A stretch of 64,000 nucleotides of DNA, taken from NCBI GenBank assembly GCA_963921195.1, contig OY992541.1, forward strand, positions 10,882,951 through 10,946,950, written 5' to 3'. Within the stretch, counting starts at the first letter, position 1. Each line of letters opens with the position of its first letter. The translations under genes were made by a program, and so were the position numbers. This DNA is from Pegoplata infirma (Eukaryota; Arthropoda; Insecta; Diptera; Anthomyiidae). The notes under the pieces are model-generated. The model saw only the letters and a program-made list of their open reading frames with translations, had not been told where the DNA came from and did not search any database. Of this stretch, positions 21,857 through 33,422 are shown in pieces.

Positions 21857-23211
21857 CTAAACAGAGAAGGTAAATAGGAAATCAAAATTAACAAATAAAA
21901 CTACTCCTACCAAACAGTTTAAAAAATTGTGAAAATACAGTAAAAATCGGTTAAAAAGAAATCGGTTATAAGGAAATAATTCTAAAGTGGCGACGCACAG
22001 TGGGTTGAACGATAGTCAAAATGGGGATTAATTCAGGGATGCCGTAATTATGAAATATTTTAATTTTTTATTGATGAATACTTATTAATCAACAAAAAAC
22101 TACTATTTTGAAAAAAAAAAAAATATGGAAAAAAAAAAAATTTTAACCTGCTAGGCACTTTTTTGATTTTTGGAAAACCTTATCTTGAGTCACAATTTTT
22201 GCTGTAACTTTGGAAGCAAAAGCGATAAATTAATGAATCAAATTGCAAATTAAAGAATATTTAATGCGTTTTTATAAAATTAAAAAAAAAAATAAATACG
22301 TATTATTATTAGAATAAATTTTTTATAAAATTTTATTTTTTGTGGTTCATAAAATTAAACAAATTTGAAATTTTCTTAAAAAAAAAGGATGTACATTTTT
22401 TTTTATTTAAAAATCATATAAATACAAAAATTTAACATTTTCAAAACAAAACTTGATTCACATATTTTAAATACAATATTTTTTTTATTTAAAAATCAAA
22501 ACTAATGCAAAAAGTCAAAATTTTTGATAAAAAATATTGATTCATAAATTTTGTTGTAACTTTAAAATTAAAATCGATAACTTAATAAATTAATATTCAA
22601 ATTTAATTATACTATAACCACAAAAAAAATGTTGAGTAAATTTTTAAGAGTATTAATTGATAATAACTAAATTTTTCACCAGTAAACAATTTAAAAGTGT
22701 TGAGTAAATATTTAATAAAATTTATCGAAAAATTTGAGCAAATCAATAAAAAACTACTAAATTTTTATTAAACTGTTTACTCATTTTTTTTTCATTTATG
22801 GCTTACCAGGCATTGTAGTGTAAAACTTTTTTTTTCAATAAATTATTTAAACTGTACGACTAAAGTTTTTGTTTTTTAATTAAACAGTTAAACTTAACAA
22901 ATTACTCCAAAAACTGCAAAAAATAGAAGAAGCCATACATAATTAAATTGAGTTGGCCCTTTTGAATACGTGACTATATTTTCACAATAATCTGAGTTTT
23001 CGCAGCAGCTTTAATCTATTAGTTGCGTTAAGCGAGGTTGCACTGTATTTCTAATTGAGTATATACAATAGAGTGGACTGAAAATCCATTATGACAAATT
23101 TTAAAATTTGCAGCTGTTTAGAGATTTTAAGTGTTTTGCACTTTAAAAACTTTTGATGCTCAATTTGTAATATAAATATTATTTATTAAATAAATAATGC
23201 TGTTTTTTTAT

Positions 23212-24850
23212 ACCGCGATCATGGCCAAAATATTAACCAGATATCACTGAAACTTAACATATTTACTTCTAGTTATCCTAAGCAGTTTGGTATTGCATTT
23301 GAGCGATATCGGTGTTGCGGTTTAAAAGTTATGAACAAAAATGTAAGGACACCTCGAAAATTTTTTAAATGCTTTAATTTGGTTGCTGGCCATAAGCGTA
23401 GCTAGACCATTATTCTGGGGTGGGCAAAAGCCCCCCTTCCCAAAAAAACTTAAAAAAAAATATATATTAAAACTAAAAAACATATAACAAGAAATCACAA
23501 AAAAATATTTAAAAACATTAAAATTAACTACTATTTTCGTTAAAAATATATAAACAATAACACTGCTCTACACGGTTTTTGCACAGACATACTGAATACA
23601 TTTTCTAAAGTATTTTGGCCTCCTGAACACGAATCTGTCATCAGAAAAGTTGTAAATCATCCAGATTTAGCCATTTTCACTCAAAACCGACATTTTTTTA
23701 ATATTAATATTTTTTTATTTCAACATGGTCCACAAAAATTAAAAATGGCTATATCTCGAAAAGGCGATTTGATACAATTTTTCTGATGACAGATAAGTGT
23801 TTAGAAGGCAAACATTTTTGGAAAAGGTGTTTTAATCTTTTTTTTTTTAATTTTACCAAAAAAAAAAAATCATACAAATTGGTACGAAAAAATTTATGAA
23901 AAAAATATGCAAATTTTGTTCAAAACTTTGATTTCTGTTGCAAATATTTCTGGTAATGCTTAATGGATTTTGGATTTTAAACCCAGGTTCTTTTTATTGG
24001 AGTGATTACTTTACATATCTGCTTTGAACAGAATATTTATTGTAAAATTCGGATACTTATAAGGATGTAACCATAAAAAGGACATATTGAACTTCCTTAG
24101 AATGTCCTGATGATATCCTTGATCGCACCGAGTCCGGATTTCTTGCAAAAGTTAGGTAATTTTATTGGGAATTTGAATAAAAAAATTATGAATATCTTTT
24201 ACATAAAATTTTCAAATATTAAAAAATTTGTCGGTTTTAAGGGGTTGGTCCATAAAAAATGAAAATGCCTATATCTCGAGAAGGCGTGTTTAGGAGGCCA
24301 AAATAATTTAGAAAATGTACCCTACAACTCTGTGCAAAAAAAGTTGATTTATGTAGAGTAGTGTAATTAGTATATTAAAATCAATTTATAATGGAAAGAG
24401 TTAAAAAAACTTTATATTTCTACTTGTAAATGTTTAAATAAATATTCCTGACAATTTTGGATTTAAGCATCAAAGTTTAACCTTCAAATTCATAAAAGTT
24501 GCAAGAGGCTAATAAAAGGTTTATAAAGAAATTTTGTATGGAAATTCGATTAATAAACCTGTTATTAAACACTTTTGTTTTTTACGAATTTGGACGTAAA
24601 TAATTAAAAAAATGGAAAATTGTCGGGGGTGGGCAAAATGCAAAAATGTCTGGGGTGGGCTAAATCGAGTCTAGGGTGGGCTTTGCCCACCCCAGCCCCC
24701 CCGTTTCTACGCCTATGTTGCTGGCTGAGAAATATGAACAAAATTTGATACCGAATGTAATTTAAACATTTAAACAATTTCGCGATTTTTTTTTTTCAAA
24801 AACTGTATGGGATATGTACTTTTAGTATTTTAAGCAAAAACAATACCAAT
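23212..24850 (+). mobile_element. (GTCY)n family C fragment split by a hAT-like element
   Basis: 'gcgatcatggccaaaatatt' to 'tttaatttggttgctggc' (left) and 'ttgctggctgagaaatatga' to 'ttcgcgattttttt' (right) are continuous in the intact copy at 18250-18560. The element lies inside the Transib-like element, and neither terminus is preserved. Confidence 0.65.
23391..24717. mobile_element. hAT-like element with 8-bp duplication TTGCTGGC
   Basis: The left end is CATAAGCGTAGCTAGACC. The right end, complemented, is CATAGGCGTAGAAACG, followed in both by GGGGTGGGCAAA-type G-rich sequence. TTGCTGGC lies directly outside both ends (23383-23390, 24718-24725). NNGGCGTAG termini with an 8-bp duplication fit hAT. 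It has no ORF. The interior carries inverted words ('cattttctaaagtattttgg' at 23602; 'ccaaaataatttagaaaatg' at 24298), suggesting a further fold-back inside (about 23561-24365). Confidence 0.82.
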
Positions 24851-25596
24851 TTCGATAAAAAGTAACTTTACACCCCACTCTAATATATATGATCATTAAA
24901 ATTATTTGTTATTATAATTATATTACACATTTACAATAAATAGCAATAAACAAAAACGGTAAACAACATAAAGAAAATCGAAAAACTATAACAAAAAACA
25001 AGTATTAGCTATTAAGATTTCAAGCATATAATTTTTTTACACTGGAGATGTTTAAAAAGAATCTCTTATATTTTTCGTATTGGCAAGTTTTGGCATTGGT
25101 TCTTTCATGAATCTTAAAGCAAAAATCCTATATTTTATCACTATGTTCTCAGATTCGCCCGAGCTCATCAGAGTAGCAACCAAAACTCAACATATGTATA
25201 TGTAAAAAATACCCTATTCTTAGGATATTTTTTAAAAAATGATTAAAACTATTTTTTCAACTTTCATCTTAACAACCGCTTGTCATTAATATAGTTAAAT
25301 ACCTGTAGTTTGTGAATCCATTTCACAAAAATTTTTATTTTTAGTTGAAAACAAAAACAAAATCACTTGAAATATCTCGTTTTTCACTTTTTACCACTGT
25401 ACACTAAATTAATTAAAATTATTAAACTTTGAGAGAGCATATCAAAAAAAGTAAACAACTTAGAACATTAATTTTGACAGCTATTGATGGAGAATTTTAT
25501 CCTCTTTAAACCCATAAAAAAAAAATATTACAATATACCAACTTCAAATTTTGAATTAATCCTCAGTTTTGATAGTGTTCAACCCAATGTGCGACG

Positions 25597-25858
25597 TTTT
25601 GGGAACAATTTTCATGTGCTCAATCATGATCATTAAACTAACAAAATGTTGTCAATTTTCGGCATGTGTTAAAACTTAAGTAACACTGTGCAACAAATTT
25701 AGTGTTATCACCAGGGAAACTAAAAATGTGTAATGTATGCATTGTTTTGATTTATTGGTAAGGTATTAATCCGTTATAGATCAATTTAAGAAAGCTGACA
25801 TCTATTTGTTAAAGTATATTTTGGCCATACAATCTTATTACTACATATTTAGTCTTTG
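25597..25858. other. Short unassigned intron segment
   Basis: No gene or recognisable repeat. Confidence 0.35.
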
Positions 25859-26255
25859 CCCAGCAAGACTTGCATTACCAAGTAATGAAATGTGTAATGG
25901 GAAATTCAAAAGATATAACTACTTCCGTTACGAATTACCTTTCCCATTACATTTACAAGTAAATCTGCCAAACGTAATGATTATCAAAAATTAATAACTA
26001 ATTACATATGTACTTATAGGTAATAAAAAAAATATTTAAAAAAATATTTGAAAAAATATTCAATTTTATTTTATTTTTAACCAAAATAATGTGCAGTGAG
26101 TCAAAAAGTGAAAATCTCGTTCTGAAATTTGTTTATTTTATTATAATGACTTAGGTAAGTCTTTATTTTACATTTCAAAATAATGCTAAAGTAATTTTCC
26201 ATCATTACTAAGTAATGCGAATGGTAATGATGTGTCATTACCGAGTTTTTTCTGG
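25859..26255. mobile_element. CCCAGCAA-ended MITE, copy 1
   Basis: The ends are CCCAGCAAGACTTGCATTAC...CAAGTAATG and CATTACCGAGTTTTTTCTGGG, near-inverted matches. Sub-terminal 'cattaccaagtaatga' and 'catcattactaagtaatg' are palindromic. The target duplication is not clear. Confidence 0.65.
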
Positions 26256-26311
26256 GTGGTTTCTGTGAGTATATTTAAATTGTGAAAAAGTTCCAAAATT
26301 GTGAAAAAGTT

Positions 26312-26632
26312 CCAGCAAAAACTTGCATTACCAAGTAATGAAATGAGTAATGGAAAATTCAAAAGTTATAACTACTTCTGATTCGAATTACCTTTCCCAT
26401 TACATTCACAAGCAAATGTGCCAAATGTAATGATTATCAAAACAGTATTAATAACTAATTACGTATGTACTTATAGGTAATGAAAAAATTATTAAAAAAA
26501 AAATAAAAAAAAATATTTAATTTAATTTTGTTTTTAACAAAAATAATGTACAGTGAATCAAAAAGTGAAAATCTAGTTCTGAAATTTTTTTATTTTATTG
26601 TAATGGCTAGGTAAGTCATTATTATTGCTGGG
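26312..26632. mobile_element. CCCAGCAA-ended MITE, copy 2
   Basis: The left end CCAGCAAAAACTTGCATTAC and body ('aatgaaatgagtaatggaaa', 'aatgattatcaaaa', 'tacttataggtaat') repeat copy 1. The right end is CATTATTATTGCTGGG. A 19-bp tandem 'ttgtgaaaaagttccaaaa' precedes it. Confidence 0.65.
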
Positions 26633-26724
26633 TAGTATAATTTTCTTAAATTAAACTTAAACAAGTAGAAAAACTAAATTCGACTTGGCCGAATCTATGA
26701 ATACCTTCCACAATGCCCTTTTAA

Positions 26725-26851
26725 GGCTGGATTACTCAATGCTCCGCTATAAAATAACTCTCCGTTAAATTTAACGTTTTCATACAAATGTTGACATAAG
26801 GCTCCGTTAAATCGGCAGTTAGCAGCTAACTTTTCATTGAGTAATCCGCCC
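26725..26851. mobile_element. 127-bp Harbinger-like MITE, TSD TAA
   Basis: The ends are GGCTGGATTACTCAATG and CATTGAGTAATCCGCCC (inverted). TAA lies outside both (26722-26724, 26852-26854). The family D copy at 35990 shows the empty site 'ccctttttaagtgataaa'. A 3-bp TWA duplication fits PIF/Harbinger, but the assignment is inference. Confidence 0.72.
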
Positions 26852-27064
26852 TAAGTGATAGTAAATTTTCCAACGTGAAAAAATAACATTTTTTATTAGT
26901 TTTTATTTTGTGTAAAAAAACTTTTTTTTTTAAGTGTAGTGTAAAATTTTTTTTGAGTGTAAAATTTTTTTTGTGCGTAAATTTTTTTCAAGTTTATTTT
27001 TGGTTTGTTATTGTAAAAATATTTTTGAGTGACAAAAATACGTTGTAAAATATTTTTTTGACTT

Positions 27065-30000
27065 CCCGGCTAAAAATAAATGTGTATGTTCATATATGCT
27101 TATATAAAGATCTTTATATGATCATATATGACTTATATGGAAACATATATGTGATCATATATGCAAGAAACGATCCCATATATGTGGTCGTATTTAAAAT
27201 ATGTGCCATATATGATATCATATATGGAACCATATATGCTATCATGAAATGTTAAATTTGAACCAGAATTACAAAATAAAAGTTTTTTAGGTTAAAATTA
27301 TATTATTACTTTACCATCGATTGACATACCTTAATATATATCAATAATTTAACAAATATTGCAAAATATTCTGCATAAAAAAATTTTAGAAAAGGTAAGT
27401 TTTCATTAATATGTATTTAGAATTTTAAAATCATATGTATTAATTTTTTCCAGTTCATCGTCATACCAAGTAAAAGCGTGGACTTTTTTTATCCAAAACA
27501 AGATCCTATTTAAATTAAGTAAATGTGTGTCGCAAATACAATATTATTGAGTACTTTGATATTGAATAAAATTAAACTACGCAGCTTCGTTAATCTCGTA
27601 CAACTATGTGGAGAGGGCATATGCACCACCAATATGTTTTCACTACGATTGCAATACTGCAAACTATTTTGAAATCCCTTTATGTTGCCATAGCAAATTG
27701 GAAATGAAAAGACCGTATAGGCAGTTTTGAGGCCGAGTTACGTTAAGCTTGCTCAACTTGGAGAAGAGGACATTTGCACCACCAGAACTGTTATTACTAC
27801 ACTATAAATTATTTTGAAGTCCCTTACTGTCGCAATAGAAAATTGGAAATGGAAAGAAGGTATAAGAAGTTTGGAGGCCGAGTTACTAGTTGAAGAAAAT
27901 TTAACCATGCGGAGCTACGTTAAGCTCGCTTAACTTGGAGGAGAGCGCATATACACCACCCTAACGCTATCACTACGGTTCCAACACTACAAACTATTTT
28001 GAAAACGCTTACTTTCGCCATAGCAAATCGAAATGAAAAGAAGGTTTGATCAGTTTTAATGTTGAGTAACGATTTGGGAAGGACAACGTTTTTACTTGCA
28101 ATTACAAGAAATCTGTCAATAAGCGAAATCGACAACCTGGCACATTGTCGCCATGATGTAAATTTACATGAAAAAATGTTGGAAAAGGTAAGCTTTCATT
28201 AATATGTATTTGAATTTTAAAATCATGTTTTAATTTTTTCCAGTTCATCGTCATAACAAGTTTAAGCGTGGACATTTTATTCCAAAACAAGATCATATTC
28301 AAAATGAGTAAATGTCGCAAATACAATATTATTTAGTAATTTGATGTTGAAGAAAATTAAACTACGCAGCTTCGTTAATCTCGTGCAACTTGGTGGAGAG
28401 GTCATATGCACCACCATAATGTTGTCACTACGATTGCAATACTGCAAACTATTTAAAAAACCATTAATGTCGCCATAGCAAATTGGAAATGGAAAGATCG
28501 TATAAGCAGTTTTAAGGCCGAGTTAAGTTAAGCTCACTCAACTTGGAGAAGATGACATATGCACCACCAGAAATGTTATCAATACGATTCCAACACTATA
28601 AATTATTTTGAAATCCCATACTGTCGCAATAGCAAATTGGAAATGGAAAGAACGTATAAGTTTGGAGGCCGAGTTACTATTTAAAGAAAATTCAACCATG
28701 AGGAGCTACGTTAAGCTCGCTCAAGATGGAGGAGAGGGCATATGCACCACCATAACGTTATCACTACGGTTCAAACACTACAAAATATTTTAAAATCGCT
28801 TACTGTTGAGTAACGATTTCGAAAAGACAACGTTTTACTTACAATCACACGAAAGCTGTCAATTAGCGAAAGTGACAACCTGGCACATTGTCGCCATGAT
28901 GTAAGTAAAAATAGTTTCTTATCCCTATCCTTCAAACATCGTTACACACATAACCCAAAAAGATAAAATACGTACTACTAATATATTGCTTTTAATCGAA
29001 GTCTTAAATAATTATGTACCTACTAAAAATTTTGAGTAAAAAACATGCATTTAGTAGTAGCAAGTTCTTTTTTTCTGGAATAAAAAAAGGAATATGGAGT
29101 AATTTTAATATTTTATCAGATGGAGTTCTGAAAGACAATATACCTTTCCGTAAAAAGCATTCATGGTCTTAAGCAACCCATGGTCCTTACAAAATACACT
29201 CCATTAACATGTATGTATGTATCTAGCAGTATCAAGCCAATCTTTAAAGGATATTCGTGTTATCATTAGCCCATTAGCACCAAATGCTGTTGTTGGTAAT
29301 AATTCAATACAATAAAAATTCTAGAAATATCTTGTGTGCATACTAATATTATTTTCTATCAATTTTTTTAGATTTTGACTTTTTTAACAAAAACGCTAAG
29401 TCCGAAGATAATCGAAATTAACACTAAAACAAGAAAACACAAAGGAAATCATCGTTCCTGTAACAAGCCCTTTGTTCGCATCTTTCGTAATTGATATCAA
29501 TTGAAAAACTTGATATATTAGATCTTTTACTCAACTCAACTCAAGATCTTTTATGTTCAATTTATTTTTTTTAATATCAAAATGTATTCTCGTATCTATA
29601 AGTTTAATTATATATTTTTATATGGTCACCAAAAATGCAAACGATAGTAACTAAAAAACCAAAATCATCAAACTAAAGGTGTTCATTCAAATATATTAAA
29701 AACACCAGTAATGAATAAAACAATATTTTTTATTTTTAATTATACTTGCGTACATCGTTTGCAATTCTGGTGAATATATACATAATAACCTATTACATAT
29801 AGTTTAAGATGAAAAAATAAATAAAAAATATAAAAAAGAATGTAAAACAAATTAAAAACATCATATATTATTCAATATATGATTCAATATATGATCCAAT
29901 ATATGATTCAATATATGATCTAATATATGATCACATATATTGCATCATATATGATCGTGTCTTATATAAGCGCCAATTTTGGAATATGTTCATATATGAG

Positions 30001-30083
30001 ACCATATTTGATACTATATATGATACTGTATATGGTCTCATATATGATATCATATATGATGATATACAACATTTTTAGCCGGG
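27065..30083. mobile_element. CCCGG-ended element with CATATATG arrays and internal tandem repeats
   Basis: The termini are CCCGGCTAAAAAT and ATTTTTAGCCGGG, flanked by TT (27063-27064, 30084-30085). The family D copy at 36165 gives the empty site ('gtgactgaccaatg' versus 'tgactt|..|ttaccaatg'). Both sub-terminal regions (27080-27245, 29865-30070) are arrays of CATATATGATC-type palindromic words. The middle is a two-level tandem repeat (27390-28905). The 164-bp element at 41772 has the same ends and words. There is no ORF of transposase type. Confidence 0.75.
27390..28905. repeat. Two-copy 790-bp tandem repeat, each of about three 170-bp monomers
   Basis: 'ttttttccagttcatcgtca' occurs at 27444 and 28234, a period of 790. 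Within each copy the monomer words 'aagctcgctcaacttgga', 'gagggcatatgcaccacc', 'aactattttgaaatc' and 'catagcaaattggaaatgg' repeat three times. Both copies end in 'cctggcacattgtcgccatg'. No frame stays open through a monomer. Confidence 0.8.
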
Positions 30084-30109
30084 TTACCAATGTTTTGAAA
30101 ACATGTTTA

Positions 30110-30873
30110 ATATGCTATTTACATATACCCCGAAATCCGTATAAATTTGGATTTCAAATCCAATTAAAATCTATACCGTTTACATATGCTTTTTTTACAT
30201 TTAGCGGGATTTTGTTTGCACTAACTCTGTATTTGCTTTTGATTTGTGTAGAGGGTTGTTAGTTGAAAAATTACCCAATTTTATAAATATTTCTAAAAAC
30301 AATGATTTTTCTTTGCCGGAGCCAATATTTTCCCAATATTTCCCACTAGTATATGTTGGGACCACAATATCAAAAAATGTGTTTTCATATAGAGCTGCTT
30401 CTTTAAATGCAAGAAAATAACATTTTTGCCAAGTTTGGGGCCGCCGCCATTGAGTGTTTTTCTTTGTTAGGAAGACCAAATTGGTCAACTAAATTGTGCG
30501 TTTACCATTTGCAATGGTAAATTTTAAATGAAACATTGTTAAACATTGTTTTTATTAATCTTTTAATAGTTTTTAAAAAAATAAATTTTAATTGTTTTTT
30601 ACTTTATAAAAAACAACAACAGTTGATAAAAAAAATCCTGTGCAGCGTTGCAAAAAGCATTAGGGATGATTATTTTGGGAAAAACCATAGTTGTGCAATT
30701 AAGTAGTAGAAATTTTTTGGGATTTTGAATTGCGATTTTACGATTTTCCCAAAATCCAAGTTTTTTTTTGTATGGGATTTGACATTTGAAATCCAAAAAA
30801 GTAATGGGATTTACTTGGATTTTCATTGAAATCCCATTTTTTCTGGATTTCGAGGTATATGTAAATGGCATAT
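30110..30873. mobile_element. TA-flanked inverted-repeat element
   Basis: The left end is ATATGCTATTTACATATACC...CCGAAATCC and the right end GGATTTCGAGGTATATGTAA...ATGGCATAT. TA lies outside both ends (30108-30109, 30874-30875). The empty site is seen in the family D copy near 36188 ('tgtttaacgg'). A TA duplication fits the Tc1/mariner class. No transposase is present. Confidence 0.75.
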
Positions 30874-31312
30874 TACGGGTTTTCGACTCATGAATTTAAG
30901 GTTAAACTAATCTGAAATTCACGGTTTTGCTAATAACTTTTGAACCACTGGACCGATTTGGCTGAAATTCAAATCGAAGGAGGCCCGGGGAACGACACAT
31001 ATATATGCCAAGCTTCATCTCGTAAATTCATGAATAATACTTGCCGAAATTCACTCTTTTGCTCATAACTTTTGAACCACTGGACCGATTTCGCTGGATT
31101 GCAATACCAACCTGACCAGGTAAATGCCCAACATATATGCCAAACTTCAGGAGCCTCCATAATGTCTTTCAAAAGTTAGCGTGTTTTCAACAGACAGACA
31201 GACAGACGGACGGACGGACATCGCTAGATCGTCTTAAAATCGATCGAGGATCATGAATATATATACACTCAAAATAATCACTCTGTTAAATTACAGAGAT
31301 ACTCTGCTGAGC

Positions 31313-33422
31313 TAGGGTTGCCATTTCCATTTTGAGAAAAAGAGGACGTGGGCATCAAAAAAGGAGGACATTTGTCTCCAAAAAGAGGACATTTTTTCCC
31401 CACTAAAAATTTTCAGTCCCACTAAAAAACTAATAAAGATATGAACAATTTTAAAAGCGATTATGAAAATCAATGAAATTTCTCAGATTCTATTGCGTTC
31501 GGAAACGGAATTATACCATTTCCAAAAATATACGCCAACTTCACTTTAATAACAACGCAACAAATCGAAGGTTTTTGGCTTCGGTTGAACGACTCATAGA
31601 ATTTTTAAGGATTTTGACTCGCTGATTCTAAATCTGTACTCTTGACTTTTTCATCACGTCTAGAATTTCATTTATTCGCAGTTAAAAATTTGAAAAACGC
31701 TTTTTTTGCCTTTTTTTTGAAAGCCTGCACAGTAGCCTTTGTTCGGAATAAAAATCTAGTATTAAGCATTCGAGTGGAATTGAGCTACTGTCTCATAAAT
31801 ACACTCAAAATATTTTGTAGGCAAAAACGAATGAAAAACACACTTAAAACCAGTGAATAAACAATTGAAAACCATCCCATCCCCATCATTTGTTTTAAAA
31901 AACATCAACATTTATTTTTTACTGTTGACAAAATTTTCTAAAATAAATAACATTAAACATTTACTGGGCTATTCATAATGAGTAAATTAAATCTAATGTA
32001 GGTTTATTTGACTGATATTGCATGAATATTTGTCAAATAAACCTACTTTAAGTACACTTTAAGTATTATGAATAAAGGCCTTAAAAATTACGTTTTTTTC
32101 ACTCTTTTTACCAACAAATTCGAAAAAAATAACCAACGAAAACATTAAAAATTAATGACAGTTCTGTTATTTTTACCAACAAAATTCAAAAAAATAACCT
32201 ACGAAAACAATAAAAATTAATGATTTCGTAGGTAATTTTTTACAATTTTTTATTGAAATAATTTTTTAAAAATTTTTAATAAAATTTTTGGGGAATCGAT
32301 CCCGCAATCAACTACATTCTGGCCAGACACTCTACCCATCGTGCCAAAGTCACTTGATACAAACATGTTTTTATATTTCTATAAATAATTTTTTTATTTT
32401 TTTTTCTACAAAAAAATAACTGACTTGTGTAGGTAAAAACTAATGATATTTCATAAAAAAATACCAACAATTTAAAAAAAAATTACTTACACAAATCATT
32501 AAAAATCAAAAGAATAATCAATAGTTTTTACTTACAGAACAAAAATAAATGACTTTAAAAAGTGAATGGTAATGAAAGTCTTTATTTTTTAGTGTGTTAT
32601 TTTTGAAATAAGGACTGAAGTAGTCATTAATAAAAACTGAACATCAAACAAATGTTTTTTCTTTTAAAAACGACTAAACGGAAAACTTTTTAAATAAACT
32701 ACGAACAGTTAATGACATAATTTTTTGAGTGTAGGAAAAAAATGGAGCTGTTGCAATATTATTGGCCAAACGTGTGAAAAAAATTAGAAAAAGCACAATT
32801 TTAAAAGGCCATAATGAAAAAACCGAATAATCAATCTGTTCTGTGATGAGCTTAAAACTTAGGCAAAAATTCAGTTTTTTTTTTATAGGGTTTTAAAACC
32901 ATTAAAGATATCATTTTTCGCATTTTCAACCGTGAATAACTAAAAATCTGGACGTGTTTGAAAAAATTTGGAGAACAGATTTGAAATCAGGAGATCAAAG
33001 ACTACTAAAATTGTTCATCAGAACTTAAACCAGTGTAATTGAAAGTGCTATAGTTCCGAAAAATAATTTTGTTTTAGGTTTTCCGAGCCAACATTCAATT
33101 CTTTTAAAGAATTGACTTAGTGATATGCCCAAAATATAGTGCTTTTTAATTAAAAATATACGCCTTTTTATGCGTTTTTTTTAAAGTAAGCATCACTATC
33201 ACTGGTGAAAAGTTCCACATTTTGGCAAGCAAAGTAAGTCATTTGAGCAACAATACAACGATGTCAAGAATTCCAAAGTTTCGATGCAATAAAAAAAAAT
33301 AATGGTGAAAAGTGCAAAAAGTAGGACAACCCCGGACACTTGCTGAAAAAGAAGCCGGACTGCCCCGGACGCCCTAAAAAAGAGGACACTGTCCGGGGAA
33401 AAGAGGACGGATGGCAACCCTA
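31313..33422. mobile_element. hAT-like element with 8-bp duplication TGCTGAGC
   Basis: The ends are TAGGGTTGCCATTTCC and GGATGGCAACCCTA. Inside both are 'aaaagaggac' words ('aaaaagaggacattttttcc' at 31380; 'aaagaggacactgtccgggg' at 33379). TGCTGAGC is duplicated (31305-31312, 33423-33430). TAGGGTTGCCA is a frequent hAT terminus. Its roughly 2.1 kb contain no convincing transposase. A further TIR element with 'accaacaaatt' and 'aaaaataac' words and a tRNA-like piece occupies about 32085-32730. Confidence 0.82.
32288..32358 (-). other. tRNA-like module (box A and box B)
   Basis: The minus strand has TGGCACGATGGGTAGAGTGT...CTGGCC (box A-like), then TTGATTGCGGGATCGATTCC (box B-like T arm). It lacks a paired acceptor stem, so it is tRNA-derived rather than a tRNA gene. 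Confidence 0.45.

Larger units (their letters stand above)
21996..25591. mobile_element. Transib-like non-autonomous element, TSD CGACG
   Basis: The left end is CACAGTGGGTTGAACGATAG...TCAAAATGGGGATTAATT. The right end, complemented, is CACATTGGGTTGAACACTAT...CAAAACTGAGGATTAATT, a terminal inverted repeat of about 38 bp with a few mismatches. CGACG flanks both ends directly (21991-21995, 25592-25596). A 5-bp GC-rich duplication of CGNCG form with CACWRTG termini is the published hallmark of Transib, the superfamily related to RAG1 and V(D)J signal heptamers. No transposase ORF is present. The interior is AT-rich and holds a family C element that is itself split by a hAT-like element. Confidence 0.85.

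Noticed and set aside
20304..21860. Several 60-107 residue frames on both strands across exon C
   Set aside because: They overlap the ankyrin repeats in other frames and show no ankyrin or other domain pattern; they are shadows of the repetitive coding exon.
29927..30262. 111-residue frame with repeated SYMI/YMILYM
   Set aside because: It reads through the CATATATGATC array and across a transposon boundary; it is not a membrane protein gene.
30599..30871. 90-residue minus-strand frame
   Set aside because: It lies inside the TA-flanked element 30110-30873 along one arm of its inverted repeat, with no recognisable domain.
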